Origin: a virus
Virus record (IMG/VR): IMGVR_UViG_3300017758_002219
Span: 1-30,411 of that record
Length of the DNA stretch: 30,411 nucleotides
Direction: 5' to 3' (one strand)
Below, one piece after another: positions 1 through 7,903 of the stretch (positions are counted from its first letter, which is position 1; each line of letters starts with the position of its first letter). The translations under genes were made by a program, and so were the position numbers. Below the pieces are notes generated by a model. The model had not been told where the DNA came from, made no database searches, and saw only the letters and a list, made by a program, of their open reading frames with translations.

Positions 1-190
1 AGCACATTTTGCTAACAAAGCTGATTTAATTGTAAATATAAACAGAATATTTAATCCTGAAAAAACATTATTTCAAATAAAAAAAGTGCGAGAGGCTGAT
101 TTATATGGAGCTATTGGTGAGGCTGAATTTAAGTGGAACAGTAGTACAAGATGTTTTCACCCGTTAAATATTACTAAATGGGATAAATAA
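1..190 (+). CDS. Replicative DNA helicase (DnaB/T7 gp4-like), C-terminal fragment
   Basis: An open frame runs in from the left edge (first full codon at 2) and stops at TAA 188-190, giving about 62 residues. It begins AHFANKADLIVNINR and continues with IKKVREADLYGAIGEAEFKW and a final TRCFHPLN. This pattern of a 'NKAD' loop, a basic VRE/VRF segment, then a 'G..G.A...W....RF' ending is typical of the last strand region of phage primase-helicases and DnaB-like ATPases. The Walker motifs lie outside the window, so the call rests on the tail alone. It sits 10 nt upstream of queE, with an AAGGAG site between them, so replication and DNA modification genes are probably co-transcribed. Confidence 0.6.
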   Translation, partial: AHFANKADLIVNINRIFNPEKTLFQIKKVREADLYGAIGEAEFKWNSSTRCFHPLNITKWDK

Positions 191-200
191 AAGGAGAGCT

Positions 201-812
201 ATGGATTTTAAAATACATGAGTCATTTCAAAACGTTGTACAAGGCGAGGGCTATCATGCTGGACGCCCTTGTGATTTTATAAGGTTATACGGTTGTCCTG
301 TTGGCTGTTATTTTTGTGATACAGGATACGCAAAAGATAATACAACTAAAATTATGAAATATAAAATACCACAAGAAAAATTACTTGATGATTTAAAGTC
401 AAATTTTGTTGTTATTAGTGGTGGAGAGCCATTTATACATAAAAACATTAATGTATTATGTGAAAATTTAATACAAATAAATAAAGACGTTGCTATTGAG
501 ACGTCAGGTGCATTTTATCAAAACGTAAATGATAAAGTATGGATTACACTATCACCAAAACATCACATATCACCAAAATACCCTGTTAAACAAGAGGTTT
601 GGCAAAGAGCAAACGAACTGAAAATTGTTGTTGACACTGGTTATGAGCTTGATTTTTATAAAGATTTTATAATAAATTTTAATGGATATAAATATTTACA
701 ACCTGAGTTTGACGACATGGAAAAGACATTGCCGTTAGTTTTAAAGTTGTTACAAACTCATCAAGATTTTAAATTGTCGTTACAAACCCACAAAATTATA
801 GGAGTACGTTAA
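201..812 (+). CDS. queE: 7-carboxy-7-deazaguanine synthase (radical SAM)
   Basis: QueE converts 6-carboxytetrahydropterin (CPH4) to 7-carboxy-7-deazaguanine using SAM and a [4Fe-4S] cluster. The 203-residue protein shows QGEG (14-17), GRPCDFIRLYGC, and the CX3CX2C cluster motif at Cys32, Cys36 and Cys39 (GCPVGCYFCDT). It also has the GGEP SAM-binding motif at 74-77. The length is normal for compact QueE. The start follows an AAAGGAG Shine-Dalgarno site. The stop overlaps the queD start by one base (TAATG), so translation is coupled. With queD, queC, folE and dpdA next to it, the likely role is 7-deazaguanine synthesis for phage DNA rather than tRNA queuosine. Confidence 0.93.
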   Translation: MDFKIHESFQNVVQGEGYHAGRPCDFIRLYGCPVGCYFCDTGYAKDNTTKIMKYKIPQEKLLDDLKSNFVVISGGEPFIHKNINVLCENLIQINKDVAIETSGAFYQNVNDKVWITLSPKHHISPKYPVKQEVWQRANELKIVVDTGYELDFYKDFIINFNGYKYLQPEFDDMEKTLPLVLKLLQTHQDFKLSLQTHKIIGVR

Positions 813-1261
813 TGTATAGAGTAACAAAAAATTATGGACACGTTGAGGGATTAAGTTGTTGTTTTAGGCAGTGGAGAGCTGACAGTCATTGTAATATGTT
901 ACATGGCTATAGTTTATCCGTACAAATAAATATTGATACATCAAATTTAGATGATAAGAATTGGGTTTTTGACTTTGGCTCTTTTAAATATATTAAAGAT
1001 GTATTACACCAAACATTTGACCATACTACTTTAATATCAGAAGATGACCCTGAGTTAGCAACGTTTAAAAGTTTAAATAAAAAAAAGTTAATTGATTTGC
1101 GTATCATTAATGCTGTTGGTTGTGAAAAGTTTGCTGAACATATATTTAACGAATTTAATTTATATATTATTAAAAACAGTAACAACAGAGCTTGTATCAG
1201 TAGCGTAAAGGTATCAGAGCATGAGGGAAACTCTGCAACATACATAAATAACAAGGAATAA
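812..1261 (+). CDS. queD: 6-carboxy-5,6,7,8-tetrahydropterin synthase, divergent phage type
   Basis: QueD turns dihydroneopterin triphosphate (the FolE product) into CPH4, the substrate of QueE. In 149 residues the protein keeps the catalytic cysteine block C27-N-M-L-H31-G-Y33, the D70-H71 pair in FDHTTL, and a late Glu in SSVKVSEHEG (E136). It departs from the textbook family. The zinc triad is usually one His in an 'AAHRL' segment plus both His of HGH. Here the first falls in CFRQWRADSHC and the third is Tyr33. The FRQWRA variant looks like a phage-specific branch of the family. The gene sits in a coupled operon, so function is likely kept, but zinc binding must be rearranged or the real ligands lie elsewhere. 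Confidence 0.85.
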   Translation: MYRVTKNYGHVEGLSCCFRQWRADSHCNMLHGYSLSVQINIDTSNLDDKNWVFDFGSFKYIKDVLHQTFDHTTLISEDDPELATFKSLNKKKLIDLRIINAVGCEKFAEHIFNEFNLYIIKNSNNRACISSVKVSEHEGNSATYINNKE

Positions 1262-1262
1262 T

Positions 1263-1973
1263 ATGAATATGAAAATTATACAAGTTATATCTGGAGGTAT
1301 GGACAGTGTTGCTATGTTGTATTACTTACATAACAAACATAAAAATATTAAATGTTTATCAATTAATTATAATCAAAAACATAAAAAAGAAATTGCGTTT
1401 GCTAGTTACCATTGTAAAAAATTAGGTATTGAGCATAAGGTTGTTGATATAACAAGTGTAGCAAGTTTATTTAATAAAGAATCGGTGTTAATAAATGAAA
1501 ATAATGATGTGCCAAATGGTCATTATGAAAATATTGAAATGAAAAAAACTATAGTACCAAATAGAAATATGTTAATTCTAGCTATAGCAACAGCATGGGC
1601 TATTGAAGAAAAATATAATGCTATATGTTATGGAGCACACTCAGGTGATAGTGTTATTTATCCTGATTGCAGACTGGAATTTGTTAACGCTATGCAAAAA
1701 GCTATTAGCTTATGTGATGACCATAAAATAAATATTATTACTCCATTTATAAATAAAACCAAGGCTGACATTGTTGAGGTTGGAAACAAATTAAAAGTTA
1801 ATTGGCAAAAGACGTGGACATGCTATAAGGGTAGAGAACTGCATTGTGGAATGTGTGCTACGTGTATTGAAAGGCGAGAGGCATTTTATTTAGCTGGAAT
1901 TAAAGACCCAACTATATACGACGCTTGTTTAAGTGTTGAGGAATTAATTAAAACAAATTGGAGTAAGAAATGA
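1263..1973 (+). CDS. queC: 7-cyano-7-deazaguanine (preQ0) synthase
   Basis: QueC uses ATP and ammonia to convert 7-carboxy-7-deazaguanine to the nitrile preQ0. The 236-residue protein has the N-type ATP pyrophosphatase P-loop SGGMDS (10-15), the conserved VPNRNMLIL (98-106) and YGAHSGD. A zinc-binding cysteine cluster, Cys187, 195, 198 and 201 (CYKGRELHCGMCATC), completes the family pattern. No glutamine amidotransferase (Gat) domain is fused, unlike the Gat-QueC of phages that make archaeosine-type dG+. An in-frame ATG at 1269 is an alternative start. The 3' end overlaps folE by 4 nt (ATGA). Confidence 0.94.
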   Translation: MNMKIIQVISGGMDSVAMLYYLHNKHKNIKCLSINYNQKHKKEIAFASYHCKKLGIEHKVVDITSVASLFNKESVLINENNDVPNGHYENIEMKKTIVPNRNMLILAIATAWAIEEKYNAICYGAHSGDSVIYPDCRLEFVNAMQKAISLCDDHKINIITPFINKTKADIVEVGNKLKVNWQKTWTCYKGRELHCGMCATCIERREAFYLAGIKDPTIYDACLSVEELIKTNWSKK

Positions 1974-2818
1974 TTAAATATAATTATACATGGACAGAAT
2001 TTTTTAAAGACTTAGACATTTTAAAAGAAAAATTAAAACCAAATGACATCTTGTATGCTGTACCACGTGGTGGATTTTTTGTAACAAATTTTTTAACACA
2101 AAGAAAAACAATAGATATTGATAAAGCTACTGTAATTATTGATGACATATTAGATAGTGGTGCTACACGTAAAAAGTATGAAACTATGACACATGCTGAT
2201 TTTTTAGTGTTAGTGGATAAACAAAAAGACGAGCATAAAAATAAAGGTTATATAATATTTCCATGGGAAAATAATACACTTGATGACCACGACATAGTAA
2301 CAAGAATGATTGAGGCTATTGGTGAAAGCCCTAATAGAGAGGGTTTAATTGACACACCAAAAAGAGTTGTAAAAAGTTGGAAAAAAATATTTGGTGGTTA
2401 CAGTCAAACAGCAGAGGAAGTTTTGCAAACAGCTTTTACTGAAGAATATGACCAAATGATAGTGTGTAAGGATATTGAGTTTTACAGTACATGCGAACAC
2501 CATATGCTACCGTTTTATGGTAAAGCACATATTGGTTATATACCAAATGAAAAAGTTGTTGGGTTAAGCAAAATGCCACGCTTGTTAGAAGTTTTCGCAC
2601 GTCGTATGCAAATACAAGAGAGACTGACAAACCAAGTAGCTGACTCAATGCAAAGAATAATACAACCAAAAGGAGCTGGAGTTATTATTGAGGCTAAACA
2701 TCATTGTATGGTATGTCGTGGTGTTGAAAAACAAAACTCAAGTATGATTACAACAGCATTAACTGGAGTATTCAAAGAGCAATTAGTTAAAGATGAATTT
2801 CAAGGACATTGTAAATGA
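1970..2818 (+). CDS. folE: Phosphoribosyltransferase-like domain fused to GTP cyclohydrolase I
   Basis: FolE converts GTP to dihydroneopterin triphosphate, the first step toward 7-deazaguanines. Residues about 106-275 are a full FolE domain: NREGLIDTPKRV, the zinc ligands C175 and H178 in CEHH, GLSKMPRLLEVFARRMQIQE, and the third zinc Cys246 in HHCMVCRGV. The first ~102 residues are a separate domain with a type I phosphoribosyltransferase look. It has an 'AVPRGG' loop (30-35), the PRPP-binding signature VIIDDILDSGATR (55-67), and a closing FPWE (97-100) as in purine/xanthine PRTases. The total of 282 aa is well above a plain phage FolE. The PRTase part is short, so it may be minimal or non-catalytic. 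It overlaps queC and dpdA by 4 nt on each side. Confidence 0.9.
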   Translation: MIKYNYTWTEFFKDLDILKEKLKPNDILYAVPRGGFFVTNFLTQRKTIDIDKATVIIDDILDSGATRKKYETMTHADFLVLVDKQKDEHKNKGYIIFPWENNTLDDHDIVTRMIEAIGESPNREGLIDTPKRVVKSWKKIFGGYSQTAEEVLQTAFTEEYDQMIVCKDIEFYSTCEHHMLPFYGKAHIGYIPNEKVVGLSKMPRLLEVFARRMQIQERLTNQVADSMQRIIQPKGAGVIIEAKHHCMVCRGVEKQNSSMITTALTGVFKEQLVKDEFQGHCK

Positions 2819-3570
2819 TACATTATTTTGCTGGGTCAAGGTCTAGTGCTTTAATAAAAAATCACCTTATTGTGTGGACAGACAAAGGTGCTGTAGCAAA
2901 ACGTGAGGAAGTTTACACAAAGGATAGCAATATTTTAGTTGATAGTGGTGCGTTCTCAGCGTACACACAAGGGAAAACAGTTGACATTGACGAGTACATT
3001 GAATGGATTAAAAACTATAAACTTAAATGGGAAAAAAAAGTAAACCAATTAAACTTTATAAATTTAGATGTAATTGGTAGTCCACAAGACAGTCAAAAAA
3101 ATTTAAACTATTTAATTAAAAATAATGTAAACGTTTTACCCGTATTACATCAAGCTGGGTTTAATGTTGATACTTTAAAATCATACTTAGCCAAACATGA
3201 TTATATTGCTTTTGGTGGAATGGTTGGACGTAAACGCAAACAAGATACTATTCCTTGGTTAAATAAATGTTTTCATCAAATTGGTAAGCACTATAAAAAA
3301 ACAAAAAAATTACCACGTATACACTTATTAGGTGTAGGTAGTGAGGATATGATGTATAGATATCCAGCATGTAGCGTTGACAATACTAATTGGCTAGCTG
3401 TATATAGATTTGGTCGTAGTAATTTTATACATGAATTAAAAGCACCACGAGAATCACAAGATAGAGATTTAGTTGAAAAAATTGTAGAGTATGATATTAA
3501 AAGATTTCAAGAGATTGAATTAAACGTAACTAATTATTGGACAAAAAAAGGAGTTAGCTTTAATGAATAA
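2815..3570 (+). CDS. dpdA: DpdA-like DNA 7-deazaguanine transglycosylase (TGT family)
   Basis: Phage DpdA proteins are relatives of tRNA-guanine transglycosylase that exchange guanine in DNA for a 7-deazaguanine base. The 251-residue protein has the TGT-like VDSGAFSA (Asp43, matching the DSGGFQ acid/base), INLDVIGSP (Asp85), FGGMVGR (133-139), LLGVGSEDMMYRYP (171-184), and Asp189 in SVDNTNWL, placed where the TGT nucleophile lies. It lacks the C-terminal CxCxxC zinc site of tRNA-acting TGTs. It starts inside the folE stop (ATGA) and ends 8 nt inside the ParB-like gene. Its position as the last step of a preQ0 operon supports DNA, not tRNA, as substrate; the identity of the inserted base is inferred. 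Confidence 0.87.
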   Translation: MIHYFAGSRSSALIKNHLIVWTDKGAVAKREEVYTKDSNILVDSGAFSAYTQGKTVDIDEYIEWIKNYKLKWEKKVNQLNFINLDVIGSPQDSQKNLNYLIKNNVNVLPVLHQAGFNVDTLKSYLAKHDYIAFGGMVGRKRKQDTIPWLNKCFHQIGKHYKKTKKLPRIHLLGVGSEDMMYRYPACSVDNTNWLAVYRFGRSNFIHELKAPRESQDRDLVEKIVEYDIKRFQEIELNVTNYWTKKGVSFNE

Positions 3571-4153
3571 ATATGACGTTGATAGTGTTGTAATTAATAT
3601 GGACGATATACGCCCAAATACATGGAATCCAAACAAAATGAATAAAGCAACATACGAGGCTGAAAAAGAGTCATTAATAACTTATGGTCTAGTTGCACCA
3701 ATAGTTGTACGCAAATGTGCTGATGAAGAGGGCTACGAGATAGTTGATGGAGAACACCGATTTACCATATGGTACGAGCTAGGGCATAAAGAAATATCCT
3801 GTATGTTAATACACAATTTAAGTGATAAGGACGCAAAAAAATTAACTATTATATTAAATGAGACTAAAGGTAACAATGACAAGATTGAGTTAGGGAAGTT
3901 ATTGGCTAATTTACAACTAGAGTTTGGTAAGGACTTAAACATAGGATTACCATTTACAACAGACGTTATAAACGATTTAATTGATTTTGGTAATGTTGAT
4001 TGGGATAGTTACAACCAAGACAATAGTGAATCAGTTAACGAGAGTGAAGTTTATAGACTACATTTAACATTTAAGGGCAGTGATATTGATTTAATAAAAA
4101 ATAAACTTGGCGATAGCCCTGAAACTGCTATTATTAATTTACTTACAAATTAA
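3563..4153 (+). CDS. ParB/Srx-like nuclease-domain protein
   Basis: The N-terminal half shows a ParB/sulfiredoxin-fold domain: a 'DDIRPNTWNPNKM' entry (14-26), a GLVAPIVVRK strand (42-51), and the core VDGEHRF (61-67) followed by ELGHKEISC. This corresponds to the IxPNPxNP...DGxHRxxA pattern of phage ParB-like proteins. The C-terminal half (about 85-196) is helical, acidic and unrecognised. Such genes often lie next to terminase genes in phages; roles proposed for the family range from nuclease to NTP-dependent DNA clamp. It overlaps dpdA by 8 nt and precedes terS by 26 nt, so it bridges the modification and packaging modules. Its exact job is not known from sequence. Confidence 0.75.
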   Translation: MNKYDVDSVVINMDDIRPNTWNPNKMNKATYEAEKESLITYGLVAPIVVRKCADEEGYEIVDGEHRFTIWYELGHKEISCMLIHNLSDKDAKKLTIILNETKGNNDKIELGKLLANLQLEFGKDLNIGLPFTTDVINDLIDFGNVDWDSYNQDNSESVNESEVYRLHLTFKGSDIDLIKNKLGDSPETAIINLLTN

Positions 4154-4179
4154 TTTATTTTTACACTATAAAAGTATAT

Positions 4180-4563
4180 ATGCCTAAATTAGTAAACAAA
4201 ACAGATGAAAATGCACGTATGGTAACTCAATTAGCTGGGTTAGGATTACCACATGAACAAATTTGTTCAATATTAGATATATCCAAACCAACGTTATACA
4301 AGTACTATAATAATGACCTTGTTAAAGGCAAAGCAACTGCTAATGCTAAAATATCAGAAAATCTTTTTAAGATAGCAACAGGTACAGGGCGTGAGGCAGT
4401 TACAGCATGTATATTCTGGCTTAAGACTCAAGCACGTTGGACTGAGAAACAAGTATTGGAGATTCAAGATGGTACAGAGCAAGATGATAAATTTAAACAA
4501 CTCATCACAGACATTCAAAGAGCTAAACTCGCAGAAGAAGATAGCGACAATACTATTAACTGA
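4180..4563 (+). CDS. Terminase small subunit (putative)
   Basis: The 127-residue protein has an N-terminal helix-turn-helix (about 16-45: QLAGLGLPHEQICSILDI, then SKPTLYKYY) followed by helices ending in GTGREAVTACIFWLKTQARW. That tail is typical of a class of phage small terminase subunits, which bind the packaging site and regulate the large subunit. The next gene is a clear TerL, overlapping by 80 nt in another frame. No Shine-Dalgarno site is evident before the ATG: the upstream bases are AT-rich with TATAAAAGTATATATG. That could hide a promoter element or mark weak initiation. Confidence 0.72.
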   Translation: MPKLVNKTDENARMVTQLAGLGLPHEQICSILDISKPTLYKYYNNDLVKGKATANAKISENLFKIATGTGREAVTACIFWLKTQARWTEKQVLEIQDGTEQDDKFKQLITDIQRAKLAEEDSDNTIN

Positions 4564-5752
4564 TTGGATAAAAAAAGCTCGTAAGAATCAAATAGTTGTA
4601 GATGATGATGATTATAATATCCAATTATTCTTAGCTGGTAGAGGGTGGGGAAAAACTTTAACTGGTGCTTATGACATGGTGCAATATTGCTTAATTAATC
4701 CAAACAGTATTTGTGGTGTTATAGCACCCACTTACGGTGACTTAAAACGTGTATGCTTTGCTGGTGAGTCAGGTTTACTTGGTATACTTGATAAAGGTTT
4801 ATTAAACGAGGCTGGTTATAACAAGTCAGCAAACGAGATTGAGTTTTACAACGGGTCAAAAATAGTAGGATTCCCAGCTATAGAGCCAGACAGGTTACGT
4901 GGTGTACAATTTCATAGAGTTTGGTGTGATGAACTTGCGTCATGGAGATACAGAGAAACGTTTGACAACTTAATGATGGCGTTACGATTAGGGCAATCGC
5001 CAAAATGTATAATAACAACAACTCCACGTCCAACTGAATTAATAAAAGAGTTAGCAGTACGGGCAGACACTAAAATCATTAAAGGTAGCACGTTTGATAA
5101 CATTGATAACCTTGCTCCATCAGCAATAAAAATGCTAAAAGAAAGGTACGAGGGAACTAGACTAGGGCGTCAAGAATTGTACGCAGAAATATTAGAGGAC
5201 ATTGAGGGTGCGTTATTTAATAGTGCTAACATTGAGCAAAATAGAATTGAAGTTACGCCTGACATGCAAAGAATAGTTATAGCAGTAGACCCAGCAGTTA
5301 CTGCTAATGCTAATTCAGACGAGACAGGTATTGTTGTGGTTGGTAGAGGAATCGATAATCATTATTATGTACTTGATGACAAATCAGGTGTATTTAGCCC
5401 AGATGTTTGGATTAAGAGGGCTATAGACTTGTATTATAAATTTGACGCTGATAGGATTGTATGCGAGGTTAACAATGGTGGAGACTTGATAGAAAAATTA
5501 TTAAGAGTACAAGATGTTAACGTTCCATATACATCAGTACGAGCAACAAGGGGAAAAATGTTACGAGCAGAGCCTATATCAGCATTATATGAACAATCAA
5601 AAGTCAAGCACGTTGGATATTTTAAAGAGCTTGAGGACCAGATGTGTTCGTACACACCAAACACAATAAAATCACCGGACAGGCTAGACGCTTTGGTATG
5701 GGGTTTAACAAGTTTACAATCATCAGGAAACGCAATTTATAGAATTAGTTGA
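4484..5752 (+). CDS. Terminase large subunit (packaging ATPase/nuclease)
   Basis: TerL drives DNA into the prohead and cuts concatemers. Counting from the ATG at 4484 (422 aa), the ATPase has Walker A in LAGRGWGKT (50-58), Walker B in VWCDELASW (D149-E150) and the coupling motif TTTPRP (about 179-183). The RNase H-like nuclease shows AVDPAV (D269), VCEVNNGG (E328) and SPDRLDALVWGL (D402). The frame is open from 4391, but its first part reads as an unlike sequence over terS. ATG 4484 is the last ATG before the conserved region and has only a weak upstream site, so the start is uncertain and translation is probably coupled to terS. Confidence 0.93.
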   Translation: MINLNNSSQTFKELNSQKKIATILLTDWIKKARKNQIVVDDDDYNIQLFLAGRGWGKTLTGAYDMVQYCLINPNSICGVIAPTYGDLKRVCFAGESGLLGILDKGLLNEAGYNKSANEIEFYNGSKIVGFPAIEPDRLRGVQFHRVWCDELASWRYRETFDNLMMALRLGQSPKCIITTTPRPTELIKELAVRADTKIIKGSTFDNIDNLAPSAIKMLKERYEGTRLGRQELYAEILEDIEGALFNSANIEQNRIEVTPDMQRIVIAVDPAVTANANSDETGIVVVGRGIDNHYYVLDDKSGVFSPDVWIKRAIDLYYKFDADRIVCEVNNGGDLIEKLLRVQDVNVPYTSVRATRGKMLRAEPISALYEQSKVKHVGYFKELEDQMCSYTPNTIKSPDRLDALVWGLTSLQSSGNAIYRIS

Positions 5753-5759
5753 GGACACT

Positions 5760-7874
5760 ATGGGATTATTTGATAGATTTAAAAAAGAACAGCCAAAGTT
5801 ACAAAGAAAAGAAGCTCCACAAGTAATTATAAATAAAATAAATGCGTATGAGGGTAAGACAAACAAAAAGTATAAAGAGTTTGCTAAAGAGGGTTATCAA
5901 GAAAATTCCATAACATACCGTTGCATTAACTTAATTGCTGTTAATGTTAGTGCCACTAAAATAAAAGTATTTAGCGGTGATAAAGAGTTAGACAACCATG
6001 AGCTCATATCATTATTAAATAGACCTAACCCTTTACAATCAGGCGTTGAGTATTTTCATTCGTTAGTTAGTTACCTTTTAATATCAGGAAATACTTATAT
6101 GTTAAAAGATAAAGAATTTGGTATACCAAAGGAATTATATTTATTACGACCAGACAGAATGGTTATTGAGTCAACCTCGTCAATGATACCAACGTCTTAT
6201 AGATATAAAGTTGATGGCAAGACCATTAGTGAATATCCTGTTGATAAGTTAAATGGTATGTCGCAAATAAAGCATGTAAAACTCTGGAATCCGTTAGATG
6301 ATTTTTATGGTTTTTCACCAATAGTAGCTGGTGCTTATAACATTGACCAACATAATTTAGCTGGCTTGCATAACGTTGGGTTACTAAAAAACGGCTGTAC
6401 ACCGTCAGCAATGCTAAAATTTCAACCGAAAGACGAAACAGGTATGACTGCTACACTTACTGACGACCAACGTGCAAGTATACTAAATGACTTGGAGCAA
6501 CGCTTTAAAGGTGCAAATAATTCTGGACGTCCTATGTTACTAGAGGGCGACTTTGACTATGTTCAAATGGGCATATCGCCTAAGGATATGGATTTTTTGG
6601 AATTAATGAATATGAGTGCTAGAGAGATCGCATTGTGTTTTGGTGTACCAGCTCAATTAGTTGGTATTGCTGACCAAACGTATGCCAATGTCGCAGAGGC
6701 ACGTTTATCATTGTATGAGGAAACTATTATTCCATTATTGGACAGACTGCAATCTGATTTAAATGAATGGCTATCACCTTTATATAGTGGTGATATAAAA
6801 ATTGCATTTGATATTGATTCAATACCAGCTATGGCAGAAAAGAGAAAACAAATATTTGCTAACGTTACGCAAGGAGTTCAACAAGGTATATTGACAAGAA
6901 ATGAGGCAAGAGAAAGACTTGGTTTAGAGCCAATACAAGGTGCTGACGCTTTATTAGTACCATCAAATTTATTTCCACTTGGTGAAATTGATACTGCTCC
7001 AATGGACGAAGAAGATAATGACAAGCCAGTAGACTCACAAGGTAACGAAAAATATAATGATACTTATGGATTAGCGTATGGTGCGAAAGCTATGCTAGAG
7101 GAAGATGTATTTGATAATCCAGGTGAGGCAGTTGAACGAGCAAAGGTTATTGGTTGTACTGGTGTTCACACAATGGAAAAAGATGGTCAAACAGTTTTTA
7201 TGCCTTGTGATACACATGCTGAATATGACGAGGCTATTTTATCTAGTAAAGCAGTAAGTGATATGAAGTTTGTTGCGACTGCTGGTATGAAAGCAGAGGC
7301 AAGAAAAGGATTAAACTGGAGAAAAGAATATAATCGTGGTGGTACTAACATAGGTGCAACAAGAGCAACGCAAATTGTAAACGGTGATAATATGTCAGCA
7401 AGTACTGTACTTCGCATGTACTCTTTTTTTGCAAGACACGAGTCAGACAAAACAGGACAAGGTTTTAAACCAAGTGAAAAAGGATATCCAAGTGCTGGAC
7501 GTATAGCATGGGCGTTATGGGGTGGAGACGCTGGATTCAGTTGGAGTAAAACACAACGAAATAAAATAATGACAGCTAGAGGTGAGAAAGCAGAGGCTAG
7601 TGATTTAAAAGTAGGAGACATGGTGTCTTGGGATAATTCAGGTGGACGTGCTAGTGGAAAAATTACAAGGATTGTTAGGTCGGGTAAATTAGCTGTACCT
7701 AAAACAGAATTCACGTTAAATGCTACTGAAGATAACCCAGCTAGTTTGATTCGCTTATATAGAAACAACGAGCCAACGGATACTATAGTAGGGCATAGAT
7801 TCGCAAGTTTACGCAAAATAGGTGCAAAACAAGCCCCTAGTCTCGCAAATAAGGCGGTTAATAATAACGTGTAA
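5760..7874 (+). CDS. HK97-type portal protein with long C-terminal fusion
   Basis: The portal forms the dodecameric ring for DNA entry and tail joining. Residues 1-410 are a standard HK97-type portal: ITYRCINLIAVNV, LLNRPNPLQSG, SGNTYML, LWNPLDDFYGFSPI, MSAREIALCFGVPAQLVG and YEETIIPLLDRL. After an acidic linker (410-430) come about 270 extra residues in three blocks. The first is a Cys/His block (459-489: RAKVIGCTGVH, FMPCDTHAEYDEA). The second is an NWRKEYNRGG...FFARHE...GYPSAGRIAWALWGGDAG domain (519-592). The third is a VGDMVSWDNSGG segment (618-629) like the HVA1/Tudor-type (DUF2945) fold. The latter two are seen in phage head proteins in other contexts. The start follows a GAGGACACT spacer 7 nt after terL. 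Confidence 0.92.
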   Translation: MGLFDRFKKEQPKLQRKEAPQVIINKINAYEGKTNKKYKEFAKEGYQENSITYRCINLIAVNVSATKIKVFSGDKELDNHELISLLNRPNPLQSGVEYFHSLVSYLLISGNTYMLKDKEFGIPKELYLLRPDRMVIESTSSMIPTSYRYKVDGKTISEYPVDKLNGMSQIKHVKLWNPLDDFYGFSPIVAGAYNIDQHNLAGLHNVGLLKNGCTPSAMLKFQPKDETGMTATLTDDQRASILNDLEQRFKGANNSGRPMLLEGDFDYVQMGISPKDMDFLELMNMSAREIALCFGVPAQLVGIADQTYANVAEARLSLYEETIIPLLDRLQSDLNEWLSPLYSGDIKIAFDIDSIPAMAEKRKQIFANVTQGVQQGILTRNEARERLGLEPIQGADALLVPSNLFPLGEIDTAPMDEEDNDKPVDSQGNEKYNDTYGLAYGAKAMLEEDVFDNPGEAVERAKVIGCTGVHTMEKDGQTVFMPCDTHAEYDEAILSSKAVSDMKFVATAGMKAEARKGLNWRKEYNRGGTNIGATRATQIVNGDNMSASTVLRMYSFFARHESDKTGQGFKPSEKGYPSAGRIAWALWGGDAGFSWSKTQRNKIMTARGEKAEASDLKVGDMVSWDNSGGRASGKITRIVRSGKLAVPKTEFTLNATEDNPASLIRLYRNNEPTDTIVGHRFASLRKIGAKQAPSLANKAVNNNV

Positions 7875-7903
7875 TGGTAATGTAACTCGGAATATAGCAA
7901 ATT

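Noticed and set aside
4391-4483. Longer N-terminus for terminase large subunit from 4391
   Set aside because: This part encodes no conserved residues and overlaps terS fully; ATG 4484 is closer to family length.
7187-7900. 237-residue antisense frame over the portal C-terminus
   Set aside because: No ribosome site, low-complexity translation without motifs; the + strand carries recognised portal and Tudor-like domains.
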